A DNA stretch of 64,000 nt, from positions 2,118,329-2,182,328 of the forward strand of contig NW_006763133.1 of the NCBI RefSeq assembly GCF_000264905.1. The letters are read 5' to 3'. Under the pieces are notes generated by a model that was given only the letters and a program-made list of their open reading frames with translations, did no database searches and was not told the DNA's origin. Both the position numbers and the translations under genes were made by a program. This document shows, one piece after another, positions 52,599 through 62,971 of the stretch (its first letter is position 1; every line of letters begins with the position of its first letter). Source of the DNA: Stereum hirsutum FP-91666 SS1. Its lineage: Eukaryota; Basidiomycota; Agaricomycetes; Russulales; Stereaceae.

Positions 52599-53955
52599 GT
52601 GAAATACGCCTTCGCACCGTGCATCGCGAATTCCGACTTGGCCTACAAAACGAATCAGTACAGTTCAGGATTCTCGACGAAAATGCGCTCACTTTGTCCA
52701 CAGTATGACCGGCGGCCGTATGATGTTGCCAAATCTAGTTTGATATTAACACCAGACGAGGGAAGTGGTGACTGAATGGTAACACACCCTCCAGTAGAGA
52801 TACGCCAACCCGGCTCCTTGTATTACCCAGCCTACCGTCGCGATTGTACCCAAAATGCCAGCAGCGATAGCTGGCTTGACAAACATCTGTATAGTCTGGA
52901 TCAAGCCTGCAGATCCAGTACTAAAACCACGAGTCAAGGCATGTCCGAATGTGCAGAAAGCAAAGGTATTACCTTGGAATTCCAAGAATCCTGACAAGAT
53001 ACGAGTAAGTAGTGCAAAATGAAAGATATAGGGGGATATGAATACATACATGTAAATGGAGAATAGCAGATGGAAGCCACCGAAAAAGAAGTAGATGTCT
53101 GAGTCGTATGAGCAAGTCAGCACCAATGTCAGAGATGCTGGGGATTATTATGAGCATACAGTAATAGAGCGATTGCTCCTGAGTGAGGTGTTCTAGTGAG
53201 CATCCGAAGTACCGGTTCGAAGAAGCGAATAGCGGCATACCTTCATGTAGCCATTGTAGATCGGCCTAGAGACAGGTTATTAGACAGACGAAACCCGTTG
53301 TCACCGTTTCACAGCCTCACCTGTACCAAAGCAGGAACGAGAGGACACCAATCACTGGGATGTAGCTGGCAGTCAATGTTGCAAGTGAGAGCATGCTCGC
53401 CGATGTTTGCGTTGCAGCTTACCCAATACTAGCGCCGAGGTCCTTGCCTCCGTTGGAAGAACCTGCAGTAAGGACGAATATGCAAGCGACCATATTGATG
53501 ATCAGCGTGAGGGCAAGGACGAGCCATAGCTGGTACAATCGGGTTATCAGAGGTTTTGAGGCTTCAGGAATTTCGTCTGCTATGGAGTGAAAAAGGAGCG
53601 GGAAGACTGTCGGAGCCATAAGAGTTGTGAGCGAAGGGCCTAACACTGAGAGGACAAGGACGTGCAAGGTGGCCAGTTGTTCCTCCCATTCCTCCTGATA
53701 TTCTCCGCCTTTTGGTTAAGTTCTTGTTCCCTTCGTTCCAGGTCTCTCTCCCGTTCGCTAAGTTGTTGCATGCGAGCAGCATCGGCAGAAGATTGTCCGT
53801 ATGGCACGGAAGGTGGCGGTTCAGAGAAGGGGTCGTCGAAGGGATTGGCGTCGAGTGAGTGTGAAGAGCCGAAGGGGTTCTTTCCTATTGTCAATTACAG
53901 GCTGAATAAGTAAGAGCTATACTGCCTGGGTACAATCCATGATACCTGGTTCCAT
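52599..53955 (-). CDS. Secretory carrier membrane protein (SCAMP)
   Basis: Tetraspanning membrane protein of post-Golgi and endosomal vesicles. The first coding exon is 10 nt (MEP plus one base, 53946-53955), followed by an intron at 53885-53945. The N-terminus then reads GKNPFGSSHSLDANPFDDPF with two NPF endocytic motifs. A coiled coil follows (LSERERDLERREQELNQKAE) and then the SCAMP signature NNWPPFFPLLFHSIADEIPE. The four membrane spans are LWLVLALTLIINMVACIFVL, IPVIGVLSFLLWYRPIYNGY, FFFGGFHLLFSIYMYVFI and AAGILGTIATVGWVIQGAGL. The tail ends SEFAMHGAKAYFTRG. The NNWPP-FFPLL junction works only with a GC-AG intron at 53607-53665 (donor GCACGT). Other introns lie near 53430, 53290, 53190, 53105, 52750 and 52645-52690. 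Confidence 0.93.
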
Positions 53956-54792
53956 AGTGGCCGGTATTCGTGGCGTTTGCGATGTAGGTTCGGTGGTTGT
54001 TGTGAGAGGTGATGCTCAGCCACAACGCGCGCCGACGCTTGTCGGCTTCGGCCGGCTGAGCCTCCGCAGCCAGGTGAAATATCGATATCCTAGGAACCGG
54101 CGAGGACAAGGTACGAAAGGGACGAAGGACTTTCAAACAAACCCCCAACCCTCGGTTCCTGCTTGGCAGCGAGTTGGCGCTCTAACATCTCCATAGAGTA
54201 CTTATGTATGAACAACAATATTATCCAGAGTCTACGTGAAGTTCGCGGCCTATGGAGGGACAGTCGCTTGGACATACGTTGTACCGTTTAGGTCACCGGC
54301 TCTGGGACCCTCCGACAGAGCTATTGTTGACTAATCCCCCGGAACACGAAAGTGTTGAGAACGCTAGCGACGCAAAGAAATGCAAGTAACTTGGAGACGG
54401 AATGTTGGGGCCTACGGGAGACTATTTTGGACAACGCGTGCTCATGGAAGCGGCGGGAAGACGTCGCCGCTGACGCGCACGTTGAGAGGGAGAATTCAGG
54501 CGGCCAAGAGCTATGATTGGCTCCAATTGCCAATTCAGCCAGAACCGAAGAGGAAAAGATATAAAGAGTGACCCGCTCGGGTCGCGTTGATCCCCCACCC
54601 TCTTCCGCTCTCCCTCATCGCTCTCTCTGCCGGTTCGTCTCCCTCGTCGTCCTTGCCCTTCCGCCGGTACTGATCTGTTTTCTTTCAGCTGAATTGGCTT
54701 GTCAGCCTCCCTCTCTCTTTAGGAATCCTCTCGCTTGACTTTTGTCGCCCGTCACTCACTTCACGGCCCCACCCTCCATATAAACTATAAAC
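53956..54792. promoter_or_regulatory. Divergent region SCAMP / DPBB gene with TATA and CCAAT boxes
   Basis: No gene is seen in this 837-bp stretch. A TATA box (TATAAA, 54560-54565) is preceded by three CCAAT-type elements at 54516-54520 (reverse), 54523-54527 and 54530-54534, an arrangement typical of a strongly expressed gene. The TATA box lies 230 bp before the DPBB ATG, implying a long leader (CT-rich, 54595-54740) that may contain an intron. Confidence 0.55.
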
Positions 54793-56052
54793 ATGTTCAG
54801 CCTCATCTCCTTCACCTCCGTCGCCCTCCTCGCCGCGTCCTCTGTCTCCGGTGTTGCTATTCCCTCCAACCACCGAGTCATCAAGCGTGCCACCGCCCCC
54901 TCGACTTACGCTGAGGGCTACCTCGAGGTACCTTTCCGACTAATTCCCGCAAAGAAAAAAACACTTGGTTGACCTGACAATCCGACCGCCTTGTAGGACT
55001 ATACCACATACCATACCCGGTACCTTGCTCTGGATTGTGAGGACCAACACGGAACTACCTTCTTCGACCAATGGTACGTACGAGGCACTATTTGAAGCTG
55101 CTCCCAAACTCATAACTTCCTGCTCCGAATATATTCCAGCTGCCACCCTCTTCTTGTGAGCACGGCCTTTTGGAGGTCTCCGTTCTGCATCAAACAACTA
55201 ACTTCCGTTACTAGGCAACTGAGGACTTGGCCACTGCTCGTCCTGCCCAGTGCATCCCCTCGTCCTCTGCATCTGCATCTGCGGCAACGTCCACTGCTAC
55301 CGATGATGGCGATGATGAGGACTGTGAGGACGAGTCCGCTGCCCCTGCCTCTGCCACCAGCACCTTCGCCACCAGCACTGAGTGGACCTCCACCGTTGCG
55401 GCGACCCCCACTGCTGAAGCGGCTGTTGGTGCCTGGGCTGATTCGAGCTCGAGCTCCTCTTCAGACTGGACCCCCACGACGACCTCGTCTGACTGGACCG
55501 CCTCTTCGACTGCCGACTCCTGGTCGTCCGCTGCCTCCGCAGTCAGCTCTGCTGCTTCGAGCATCACTGACTTGATCACCGGTGGCTTGTAAGTATTTTT
55601 GCTTTGATATCACTGCCTCTACTGATAGTCGGTAAAATTCAGTGGCACGTTCTTTTACCAAAACGGTGTCGCCGGTGCGTGTGGAACCGTTCACTCCGAC
55701 AGCGACTACGTCTTGGCCATGGGTATGTTTTTCCTACTCGTTTCTTGGCATCAACACTCATCACTCATGTGCCCACAGACAGCACCCGTTACACCGCTTC
55801 CAACCTTTGCGGCAAGCAGGTCCAGATCACCGTGCGTTTTCGCTCCTTCTCTGTGCTCCACATAATTCGACGCTAATGCCACAGCGACGATTGTAGAACA
55901 CCGCCAACCAGAAGACTGTCACTGCTGTCGTTGCGGATGAGTGCCCTACCTGCAACAATGAGAACTCGATCGACATGTCCGTTGGCGCGTTCACTGCCAT
56001 CGCCGATGAGTCGACCGGTCTCATTGACATCGCCTGGAAGATCTTGGATTAA
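54793..56052 (+). CDS. Secreted protein with N-terminal Cys module and C-terminal DPBB (expansin/RlpA-like) domain
   Basis: Starts with a signal peptide (MFSLISFTSVALLAASSVSG) followed by a likely Kex2 site (VIKRA). An N-terminal module YLEDYTTYHTRYLALDCED with FFDQCCHPLLATEDL and ARPAQC is known in basidiomycete secreted proteins. A ~120-residue Ser/Thr/Ala-rich linker, likely O-glycosylated, leads to a double-psi beta-barrel: GTFFYQNGVAGACGTVHSDS, YTASNLCGKQVQITNT, VTAVVADECPTCNNENSIDM and SVGAFTAIADESTGLIDIAW. Six introns are inferred, including 54928-54996, 55073-55139, 55158-55214, 55590-55642 and 55722-55779. The barrel keeps conserved Cys and the DECPTC-type loop. It probably binds or loosens cell-wall polysaccharides. 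Catalysis is not established for this family. Confidence 0.88.
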
Positions 56053-56643
56053 TTGGGTCGTGCCAATTCTCGCACTCTCATTTCCCTTCTACCACCCGCT
56101 TTCTCCTCCTCGATTTGCTCTCTCTCGTGAGATGGGGCAAGCCCTGTCTCAGGTCGTTTAGTGGCGTCTGCGCTGAGTTTTGTGGAAATGTTTGATACGA
56201 GACTAACGACCCTGGTGGCTTTAGCCCTCCTATACGAAGTTTCTTACCTACCTCACCGCTTTGCTCACTATGTTACCCCCATTCCTTTTCAATGCTATCT
56301 CTTGTGCTTGTGGTTTTCTCTTGTTTTTTTGGCGGGGTTGTAGTCTCCCTCTTTTTATTTGTTTGAGAGCATGGTATATAGTTCATTCACTTGATAGCTT
56401 GCTACTTTGATGGACTCTTGTCATGCAATCGGTACCATTACGCTGTGCGCAAACACTTTGTTTAAGATTCAAATTTCCTCAGTGTGAAAAGCCAACCGAG
56501 AGAGCCTACCCCACAGTCCAATTCCTTATGGAGAAATCTGAAGATGAAGCGCGGAAGATCTAGTTCGTTCCGTAGACAAGGCTCTCGAACTCAAGATTCG
56601 TGAGTCGCTCATTCGGGCGAAGAACTCACTTCTACCCCATACC
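56053..56643. other. Intergenic region
   Basis: 3' flank of the DPBB gene and promoter of the next gene. T-rich near 56280-56370. No further gene was seen. Confidence 0.5.
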
Positions 56644-57991
56644 ATGGAACGCGCCCTACAAAAAATTCTAGTGGTCGGTGGAAATGGCTTTGTGGGTGTG
56701 TTCGCAAGGCACGCTCGTTTCGGCGCATCGACTGACAGCGGTTGGTAGGCTCCGCTGTATGCAAGGCTGCTCTCGCTCGAGGGTACCAAGTGACCAGTAT
56801 AAGGTGCGACCTCAACATGCTTCCGTGGACCTACTGGCTTCTCATTTTCACCCATCGCCTATCAGCTCGTCAGGCAGCCCATTTCGCACACCGAAAGGCC
56901 ATTCGCCCGCCTGGACTTCACGCGTACGCCTAGTTACTCTGATACTCCTCCCTCTCTTGACAACTCTTTCGTATTGCCTTTCTTACGTTGTGTTTCTCCG
57001 ATGTTAGGTTGATTGGCATAAAGCTGATGCCCTGAATCCCGAAACATACGCGCATTTATTACCGGGGGTCTCAGCCGTCGTTCACACGCTCGGCACCTTG
57101 CTCGAAGACACGGGATACAAGCAAGCATTGCGAGAGGGAAATGTCGGCGGTGCGGTGAGCAGCTTCGTCTCCAGCATCTTTGGTGGGACCGGGAACCCTT
57201 TGAAGAGAGGGGTTGGTGGTGGACGGAGCGGAACGACGTATGAGGTGTTGAATCGTGATGCTGGTGCGTTCTGCTCTGCTCTATTCTATTCTCCTGTGGG
57301 TATGCTCTGTTGACTTTGATGCTGGTAATTCGTGTGTTTATGATAGCGTTGCGAGTTGCTGAGACGTTCCTGGAGAGTACGCCGGAACCCAGTCTGCAAC
57401 TTCTTGGTCCTCGACCATTCGTCTATCTTTCTGCGGAAGACATATTCAGACCCATCATCCCCGCACGATACATCGAGACAAAACGAGAAGCCGAAGCAGG
57501 TATAGAGAGCTTGATAGCCAGCAGAACTCACGAGTATCGCGGCGTATACATCAGACCGAGTGCGTTTAATGTCCACCTCCGCTTTGTTGACTTTATTCAC
57601 TCATCTCTCATGCATAGGTCTCATCTATCATCCTCACTTCCGTCCCTTCACCTCACCCGCTGCCGCTCTCCTCGACCTCTCCTCCGTCGTCCATGCCAGA
57701 CTCCCACCAGGTTTACCCACGCCCTCGAATCTCCTACGTACACTCTCTGCCGCATTGCCCGCGTCATCCTCATCCTCATCCCCCGTGCAATCCTCTCCGT
57801 TGGAGTCTATGGCGAACGCTCTGGTGCTACCGCCCATCCATGTGGACCATGTCGCCGAGTCGATTTGTATTGCCGTGGATAATACGAGGGTCGACGTACA
57901 CGGTGTGGTCGGTGTCAAGGAAATGAGGAGGTTGATTGGGTGGGCCGAGAAGGGTACTGCTGTCGATCATGTAAATCCTCAGTCGAGCTGA
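56644..57991 (+). CDS. COQ11: Atypical SDR, COQ11/YLR290C-like mitochondrial protein
   Basis: Short-chain dehydrogenase-like protein related to yeast Coq11 and NDUFA9, associated with coenzyme Q biosynthesis in mitochondria. The Rossmann motif is ILVVGGNGFVGSAVCKAAL. Then come RTPKGHSPAWTSRVDWHKAD, ALNPETYAHLLPGVSAVVHT and LGTLLEDTGYKQAL, followed by LGPRPFVYLSAEDIFRPIIP and ARYIETKREAEAGI, which supplies the YxxxK-like pair. Then YRGVYIRPSLIYHPHFRPFT. The C-terminus contains VDHVAESICIAVDN and ends MRRLIGWAEKG. Introns lie near 56696-56749, 56802-56869, 56931-57007, 57265-57347 and 57561-57618. The N-terminus (MERALQK) is short, so the targeting sequence is not obvious. Confidence 0.85.
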
Positions 57992-58174
57992 AGAGACCAT
58001 GTCAGACTGTTTCTTTCTTTAAACCCCGTCTTACCGCCGTGCTAATTTTAGACCACCCCGACAGATATTGTATTGTTTGTCCGCGATCCTTTGTTGAGCT
58101 TCTCTACGTATCGGCAGCGCAGCGACATACTTACACAGCTGCCCAGTTATCTCTGACAGTCCGAGGTCAGATTG

Positions 58175-58226
58175 TCTCGAAATATTCTCAGGATCGTCTC
58201 GAGAAAATCTTATGATTGTGCAGCCC
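58175..58226 (+). repeat. 22-bp degenerate repeat array, copy A
   Basis: Two 22-bp units (58175-58196 and 58197-58218) of the form TCTYGARAAnnTCTYAKGATYG, followed by TGCAGCCC. The same ending, ATCTTATGATTGTGCAGCCC, recurs in copy B about 610 bp away. Confidence 0.6.
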
Positions 58227-58761
58227 AGATGTTCCTAAGTCGATCAGTCTGACGTGAAATCAACAGAATTCCAGGGTCTGCCGTAAAGCGCAAAATGAGG
58301 GATTCGGCGAAACCCGGCATCGGAAAGCCAAAAAAATTTGCCAACAGAGCATAACGAACCGAGGATATACAAGACATAACCAACATCATAACCAACTGCG
58401 CCAAAGGGCTTTAGCTATAAATCTAGCTAACTTGAATGTATCCACATCAACGCATGCTTTGCCATCGTCCGAGGCCCACTTGCAAGACACAGTAAAGGAT
58501 AATGCTACATTCTTGGCCCTTTCTGGGTCACTGGGAGTCCCTCAAATATTATCTAAAATATCACAAATTTTTTACGGCCTGTGCAAGGAGCTCATACCAA
58601 GAGGACTCTTGGACTCTCTAAGGGAAGCGCGACTTGGTGAATGTTTCGCGAGTCGCTTGTGCGGAAGCCGGATGCGGGCCGATGAGGGTATACCGAGATA
58701 ACCTGAGAACCAGTGCACCTCGGATATTCTCGAGCATGATCTTAGGAATGTCCGGGATCGG

Positions 58762-58839
58762 TCTTGAGAAAGTCTCAAGAACGGTCGTCTTGAGAAGTTC
58801 TTAGGATTGCCTCAAGAATATCTTATGATTGTGCAGCCC
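58762..58839 (+). repeat. 22-bp degenerate repeat array, copy B
   Basis: Three units (58762-58783, 58788-58809, 58810-58831) followed by TGCAGCCC (58832-58839). Many of the differences from copy A are C/T or A/G, suggesting decay by transitions. Units are imperfect palindromes (TTGAGAA...TTCTTA). Confidence 0.6.
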
Positions 58840-59749
58840 TGATTTCGTCGGACCATCTGTCTTGACGATTTACTAGGAATTCCCGCTGGCCGTGTAGCCT
58901 TGCTTATCTGTACTGCAGGACCTTCGTGGCTTCTGGACGATCGTTCACATCTTCATTTCCCCTAGAGAGGTGCCCATCGGACGGGCAGAACGCAACAGCA
59001 GTCCCGATAATAACCCACGAGCGTCAAGAACTTTGGGCGAGTCAGTGTGTGTAACGTGTAAGAGTTCTGACGGTCTTCGTGACCTGATAAGATGAGAAAG
59101 GCTCGAAGGAGATAACCCAACTACCTTGCGCTTCTTTCTGACGGCCGCAGGTGAATCATAGCGGTTTCAAACCCCAAAGAGGGGATGCAAGCACAGTGGT
59201 ATGATACAGTAGATAACTCAGCCTGAGAGTGTGTCAGGAAGCTGACACAAGGGTGACTACAGGCTGCATGAAAATATCCATGCGGTAAAGTGTGGCCCAA
59301 TTTGGCGTCGCAGAGACAATACATAAGAGGAAAATCACGCCATCTCGAGCGATGGAGGGGATGAGTGTCTAGGAGATATGTCTGCCGCGGCTCTTACCAT
59401 TTATACGCTGGGAAAGTACCAATAAAAGATGAGAAAAACTGCAAGTAAATATGCTTTACGACGGTCCGGAAGGAATAAAATACGAAGAATTCGGGTGGAG
59501 GAGAGGGAATGACGAGGATCTAATCTTATCACTTGCGGCAATGATGTGTGATTGCGTCGGTCGTATGACATGGTTTCATCCATTGGGGTAAGCACCCACT
59601 TTTCATAAATCTTGGCCGACTCAGGGCACAGCTACGTCGCCCTGCCGTTTCTTTCCGCTACGACCAGGCCTTTATAGACGTCCGCAGAGCTTGGGCGTCG
59701 CGCACCCATCCCTCTCCTTTCCTGGCCGTCTACTTGTTGTGTGCAACGA

Positions 59750-61071
59750 ATGGCTCTCGCGCTCCGTCCCACTGCCGTGGCGCATCGTGCCCCCCACTCC
59801 GCGCGTGCGTTCGGCAGCTCTTCGACCCCGAACAAGGCCATTCCATTCTTCCTCAATAGCTCTCGGTCTGGGGCTCTTCACAGCGAAGATGCACCAGCAG
59901 CTGGTTCATCCAAGTCAGGTTTAAGGATGATCATGTTCGGCAAGGTATGTCGTCGTCCGAAATAATTGCGGTCGTTCTCGCGGTACACCGCATATTCATC
60001 CCCGGTGCTTCATTCTAGCCAGGGGCAGGAAAAGGAACTCTATCTGGGCGCTTGACCACAAAATATGACATTCTTTCGCTTTCGACCGGCGATCTTTTGA
60101 GGCAGCATATTGCAGAAAAGTACGTGCTCAGGTTCTCGGGCAAAGGACCTCCTTGGTGTGGGAAGAAAATAGATGGCGGTCTGATCAGCCTTGTCGCTGC
60201 TTGTCTGTCTACCTAGAACTGAGGTGGGGAAGGCTGCAGAGCCAATAGTGGCCAGCGGTGGACTCCTCCCGGACGAAATCATGTTGAAGGTTGTCACCTC
60301 TAAATTGGACCATCTGCACAATAAGGTATGACCTATACACTACCCCTATCAATCTTTCTCCCATTAAGGGCAACCCGATTCTAACCCTAGACGATTTCGT
60401 ACCACAGCACTGGATTCTTGATGGCTTCCCTCGGACGGTCGGGCAAGGTAAATTGCTCGATGCTCACTTGCGGTATGTGCTTCAACCTGTATACATGGCC
60501 TATCCTCTGATGTTATTGAACTTTGTCAGCGCGCAGCACATGCCGCTGAACCTCATCGTGAACCTTGATGTTCCTGACTCAATAATTCTGAGTCGTATAT
60601 CCGACCGATGGGTCCATCTCCCTTCAGGACGAGTGTATAACATGTCCTACAACCGACCAAAGGTCGACGGCCTTGATGACGAGACAGGCGAACCGCTTAC
60701 GAAGCGCCCGGACGATAACCCTGTTCGCATCCTCACCTTATAATTCGTCCTCCTCTCACTAATACCCTTGATGTACGGCTTCACAGGAAACTTTTGCCCG
60801 CCGCTTGGCCCAATTCTACTCCTCGACGTCTCCATTGCTTTCATATTATGCGGACCAAGATAAACAGCAGCAGTCCTCGAAACTTGTCGCACTCACCGGA
60901 GAGACATCGGACGAGATCTGGCCACTACTCGAGAGGACTGTGAAGGCCGTCGTACCAAATCTCAGGGAACGGGCAGCATACCGCCGCAAGACGAGTCTCA
61001 GCGATGCTGTTGCCGCTTCCGAGGAGGAGGCAGGTCGAAGAGCATCCGGAATCACTGCCTCTTCTACGTGA
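59750..61071 (+). CDS. ADK2: Mitochondrial adenylate kinase (AK3/Adk2 type)
   Basis: Nucleoside monophosphate kinase, probably GTP:AMP phosphotransferase of the mitochondrial matrix. About 270 aa. The N-terminus (MALALRPTAVAHRAPHSARA) is rich in Ala, Arg and Ser without acidic residues, as in matrix presequences. Motifs are P-loop FGKPGAGKGTLSGRL, LSLSTGDLLRQHI, HWILDGFPRTVGQG, the ISDRW region, and LID GRVYNMSYNRPKVDGLDDET, then GEPLTKRPDDNPETFARRL. The LID lacks zinc-binding cysteines, as in eukaryotic AK3. The C-terminus is extended by about 40 residues (RRKTSLSDAVAASEEE). Introns are near 59945-60018, 60120-60214, 60326-60408, 60473-60530 and 60720-60784. Confidence 0.93.
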
Positions 61072-61621
61072 ACTCCTTTTTTCTGTCGCATTTCTTTCTT
61101 TCTTCTTCATCTTCTTTTACACTGTATCCATGTCTTTTCCCGCTTTTCCCTGGCTTTTTCTGCTTATATCCTTTCGGTTCACATTTTCACATTCTGACTT
61201 CGCACTTGTGCGTCCCTACCTTGCTTGTTTCGGCCGGTATGAACTTGGCCAGCTGATTGCACATTCTTTCATCTAAAGTGTTATAGGCTTTCGTTTTTCG
61301 TGGTTGCTGTGGGTGCCGTTCAGGGTCCTTTTTGGCATTACCCCGTGTGCACTTGTTCAGGAGATGACTTGATGCTATGCGATGACAGTGTATCAGTAGG
61401 CTTACTTATGCGCGCTCGGAATCTTATGGATAACGTTCTCCTCCATCGAGGTGCATTATGGAGATTGGTGCGATTGTGGGCGCTTGGGTGTTTCGTGCAC
61501 CTGCTATTTCGTATGGGGCAGTGGTGAAGCCGAGGGTTGAAAGCAAACGTTCGCAATACTGACAAAGAGGCAGTTTTTGCCGGCGGGGTTACTAGATACA
61601 ACAACATACACCTTTCAAAAA
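61072..61621. other. Convergent intergenic region
   Basis: 3' flanks of ADK2 and NTM1. Strongly T-rich at 61080-61200. Nothing else is seen. Confidence 0.5.
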
Positions 61622-62795
61622 TCATTTCAGAGCATACCTATCACCCGCAAGGATGGTCAGTCATGATTCGACGAGCGGCACGAGCAAATATACCAGGGAC
61701 TCACATTTTCACGGTAAATAGTCCCTCTTGGAGACCGCCCTGCACCTTTTCGTGTACAATCTTCAGTCCTGCTTGAGCAAAGATCTCCTTGAACCTCAAA
61801 TCAGACCTGGATTCCCCGTCAGATCTTGTACACAGTGTCTGCTCGAGAAAGGAGTGGAATGAACCTTGTCACGCTCGAATCGTCTTCATCGAACTCCACC
61901 GTCGCCTCACCACCTTCGACCCCTTCGACCACCTTCTCCCGGCATACGTTCTCCTTCACCACAATCACACTCTTCTCATCCCTAAATGACTTCTTGCTCC
62001 CCTGCAAGAACGCGACTAGGTCGGAATCGCTCATGTACATCAAACACCACTGACACCACACCACATCGAATCCGGTCTCTGAGTCCGCCTGTGCGTCGGG
62101 CGGAGAAAAACCCACGCGACCGATGAATGTGGAGGACGTTCGTGGATGAGCAGGGTTGAATGTCTGTAAGGCGCCCTGCTGAAACGTAACACTTTTCTTC
62201 TTCTCTTTTATCCCTTTCCAACGTGCAGGCGGAGGATCTGTCCCTTCATCGTCTTCATTTCGGGCAGGGAGTTCATCCAATTCGGAGTCCGAGCCGCGTT
62301 TGTAGGCTTCCCGGATGAGACTGTCAACGGGTTCGAGAAGGAGGATATCGGAGAAGAAGTGGAGAAGGACGTCTGCTGTGACGCGTCCGATGCCTGCTCC
62401 TACGTCGAGTGCACGGGTACGATGGTTTGGATCGGGTGTAGGTGCGTTTAAAGGGCGCAGAGCGGACGGTACAGTGAGGAGGTCTGGTCGGATATGTAGA
62501 AGGAATTGTCGAGAGCCGAGGGTCTCGACCCTAGGTAAGGACTACCAAAAAAGTGACGTCAGTATCGTGCTTAGTCCACCGAGAGAAAATATCAATCGTA
62601 GAGTTCACTGACGCCTGTACCGAATCCACCTGTGCGATTGGGCCACGAAATGTATCAGGGCGTGGCGGCTCGAAAGAAAAACAGTACAGGAAGTTTATGA
62701 GTCGCACCTAGCACACCATCATAACTTGCAGGCTGTTTCGCCCAGTATTCTATGCCATGTTCTGCGACCGGTTCGCGAGTTTTGACGGTGGACAT
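61622..62795 (-). CDS. TAE1: Alpha-N-terminal protein methyltransferase
   Basis: NTMT1/Tae1 family enzyme that methylates the alpha-amino group of proteins with X-Pro-Lys N-termini, including ribosomal proteins. It reads MSTVKTREPVAEHGIEYWAK, QPASYDGVLGGFGTGV, LPRVETLGSRQFLL, the SAM motif ALDVGAGIGRVTADVLLHFF, LLLEPVDSLI, FDVVWCQWCLMYMSDSDLVA, then VIVVKENVCREKVVEG and DEDDSSVTRSDLRFKEIFAQ, and it ends VKMYALK. The YWAKQPASYDGVLGG start and DSSVTRSD are diagnostic. A charged ~50-residue insert (SDSELDELPARNEDDEGTDP and onward) sits between beta-strands and is absent from the human protein. Introns are near 61637-61690, 61797-61860, 62540-62606 and 62625-62708. It diverges from CSM3. Confidence 0.93.
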
Positions 62796-62971
62796 GGAAA
62801 TTGACGATCTTGGAAGACGGAAGAGGAAAGCGGACAAACAGCTGTACACAACGCGTTCGCGTCGACGCGTCTTGTCTCTTCTCACGCGTCTTGCACTCAA
62901 CGCGCGTCGCGCTTCAGCTACATACACAACGTCAAGCTCTTCGCCGCCCCTTGCCTGATCTTTCAATAGCA
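62796..62971. promoter_or_regulatory. Divergent promoter NTM1 / CSM3 with ACGCGT cluster
   Basis: Within 176 bp lie three exact ACGCGT sites (62851-62856, 62865-62870, 62884-62889) plus a near-match AACGCGCGTCGCGC around 62898-62912. They sit 83-121 bp before the CSM3 ATG. Clustered MluI boxes are the hallmark of MBF-controlled G1/S genes, which fits CSM3. Confidence 0.65.

Larger units (their letters stand above)
57992..59749. other. 1.8-kb intergenic region with diverged short repeats
   Basis: No supported gene. An open frame at 58432-58701 (89 codons) has no recognisable domain. Two copies of a diverged short repeat lie within (58175-58226 and 58762-58839). The right end is the ADK promoter. 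Confidence 0.5.

Noticed and set aside
52594..52606. Telomere-like AACCCTAACCCC (telo-box)
   Set aside because: It overlaps the SCAMP stop codon and consists of barely two repeat units. It is most likely coincidental, though it lies about 570 bp upstream of PAB1.
59158..59182. GGTTTCAAACCCC resembling a tRNA B box
   Set aside because: It is only a short self-complementary word. No cloverleaf can be drawn with the flanks.
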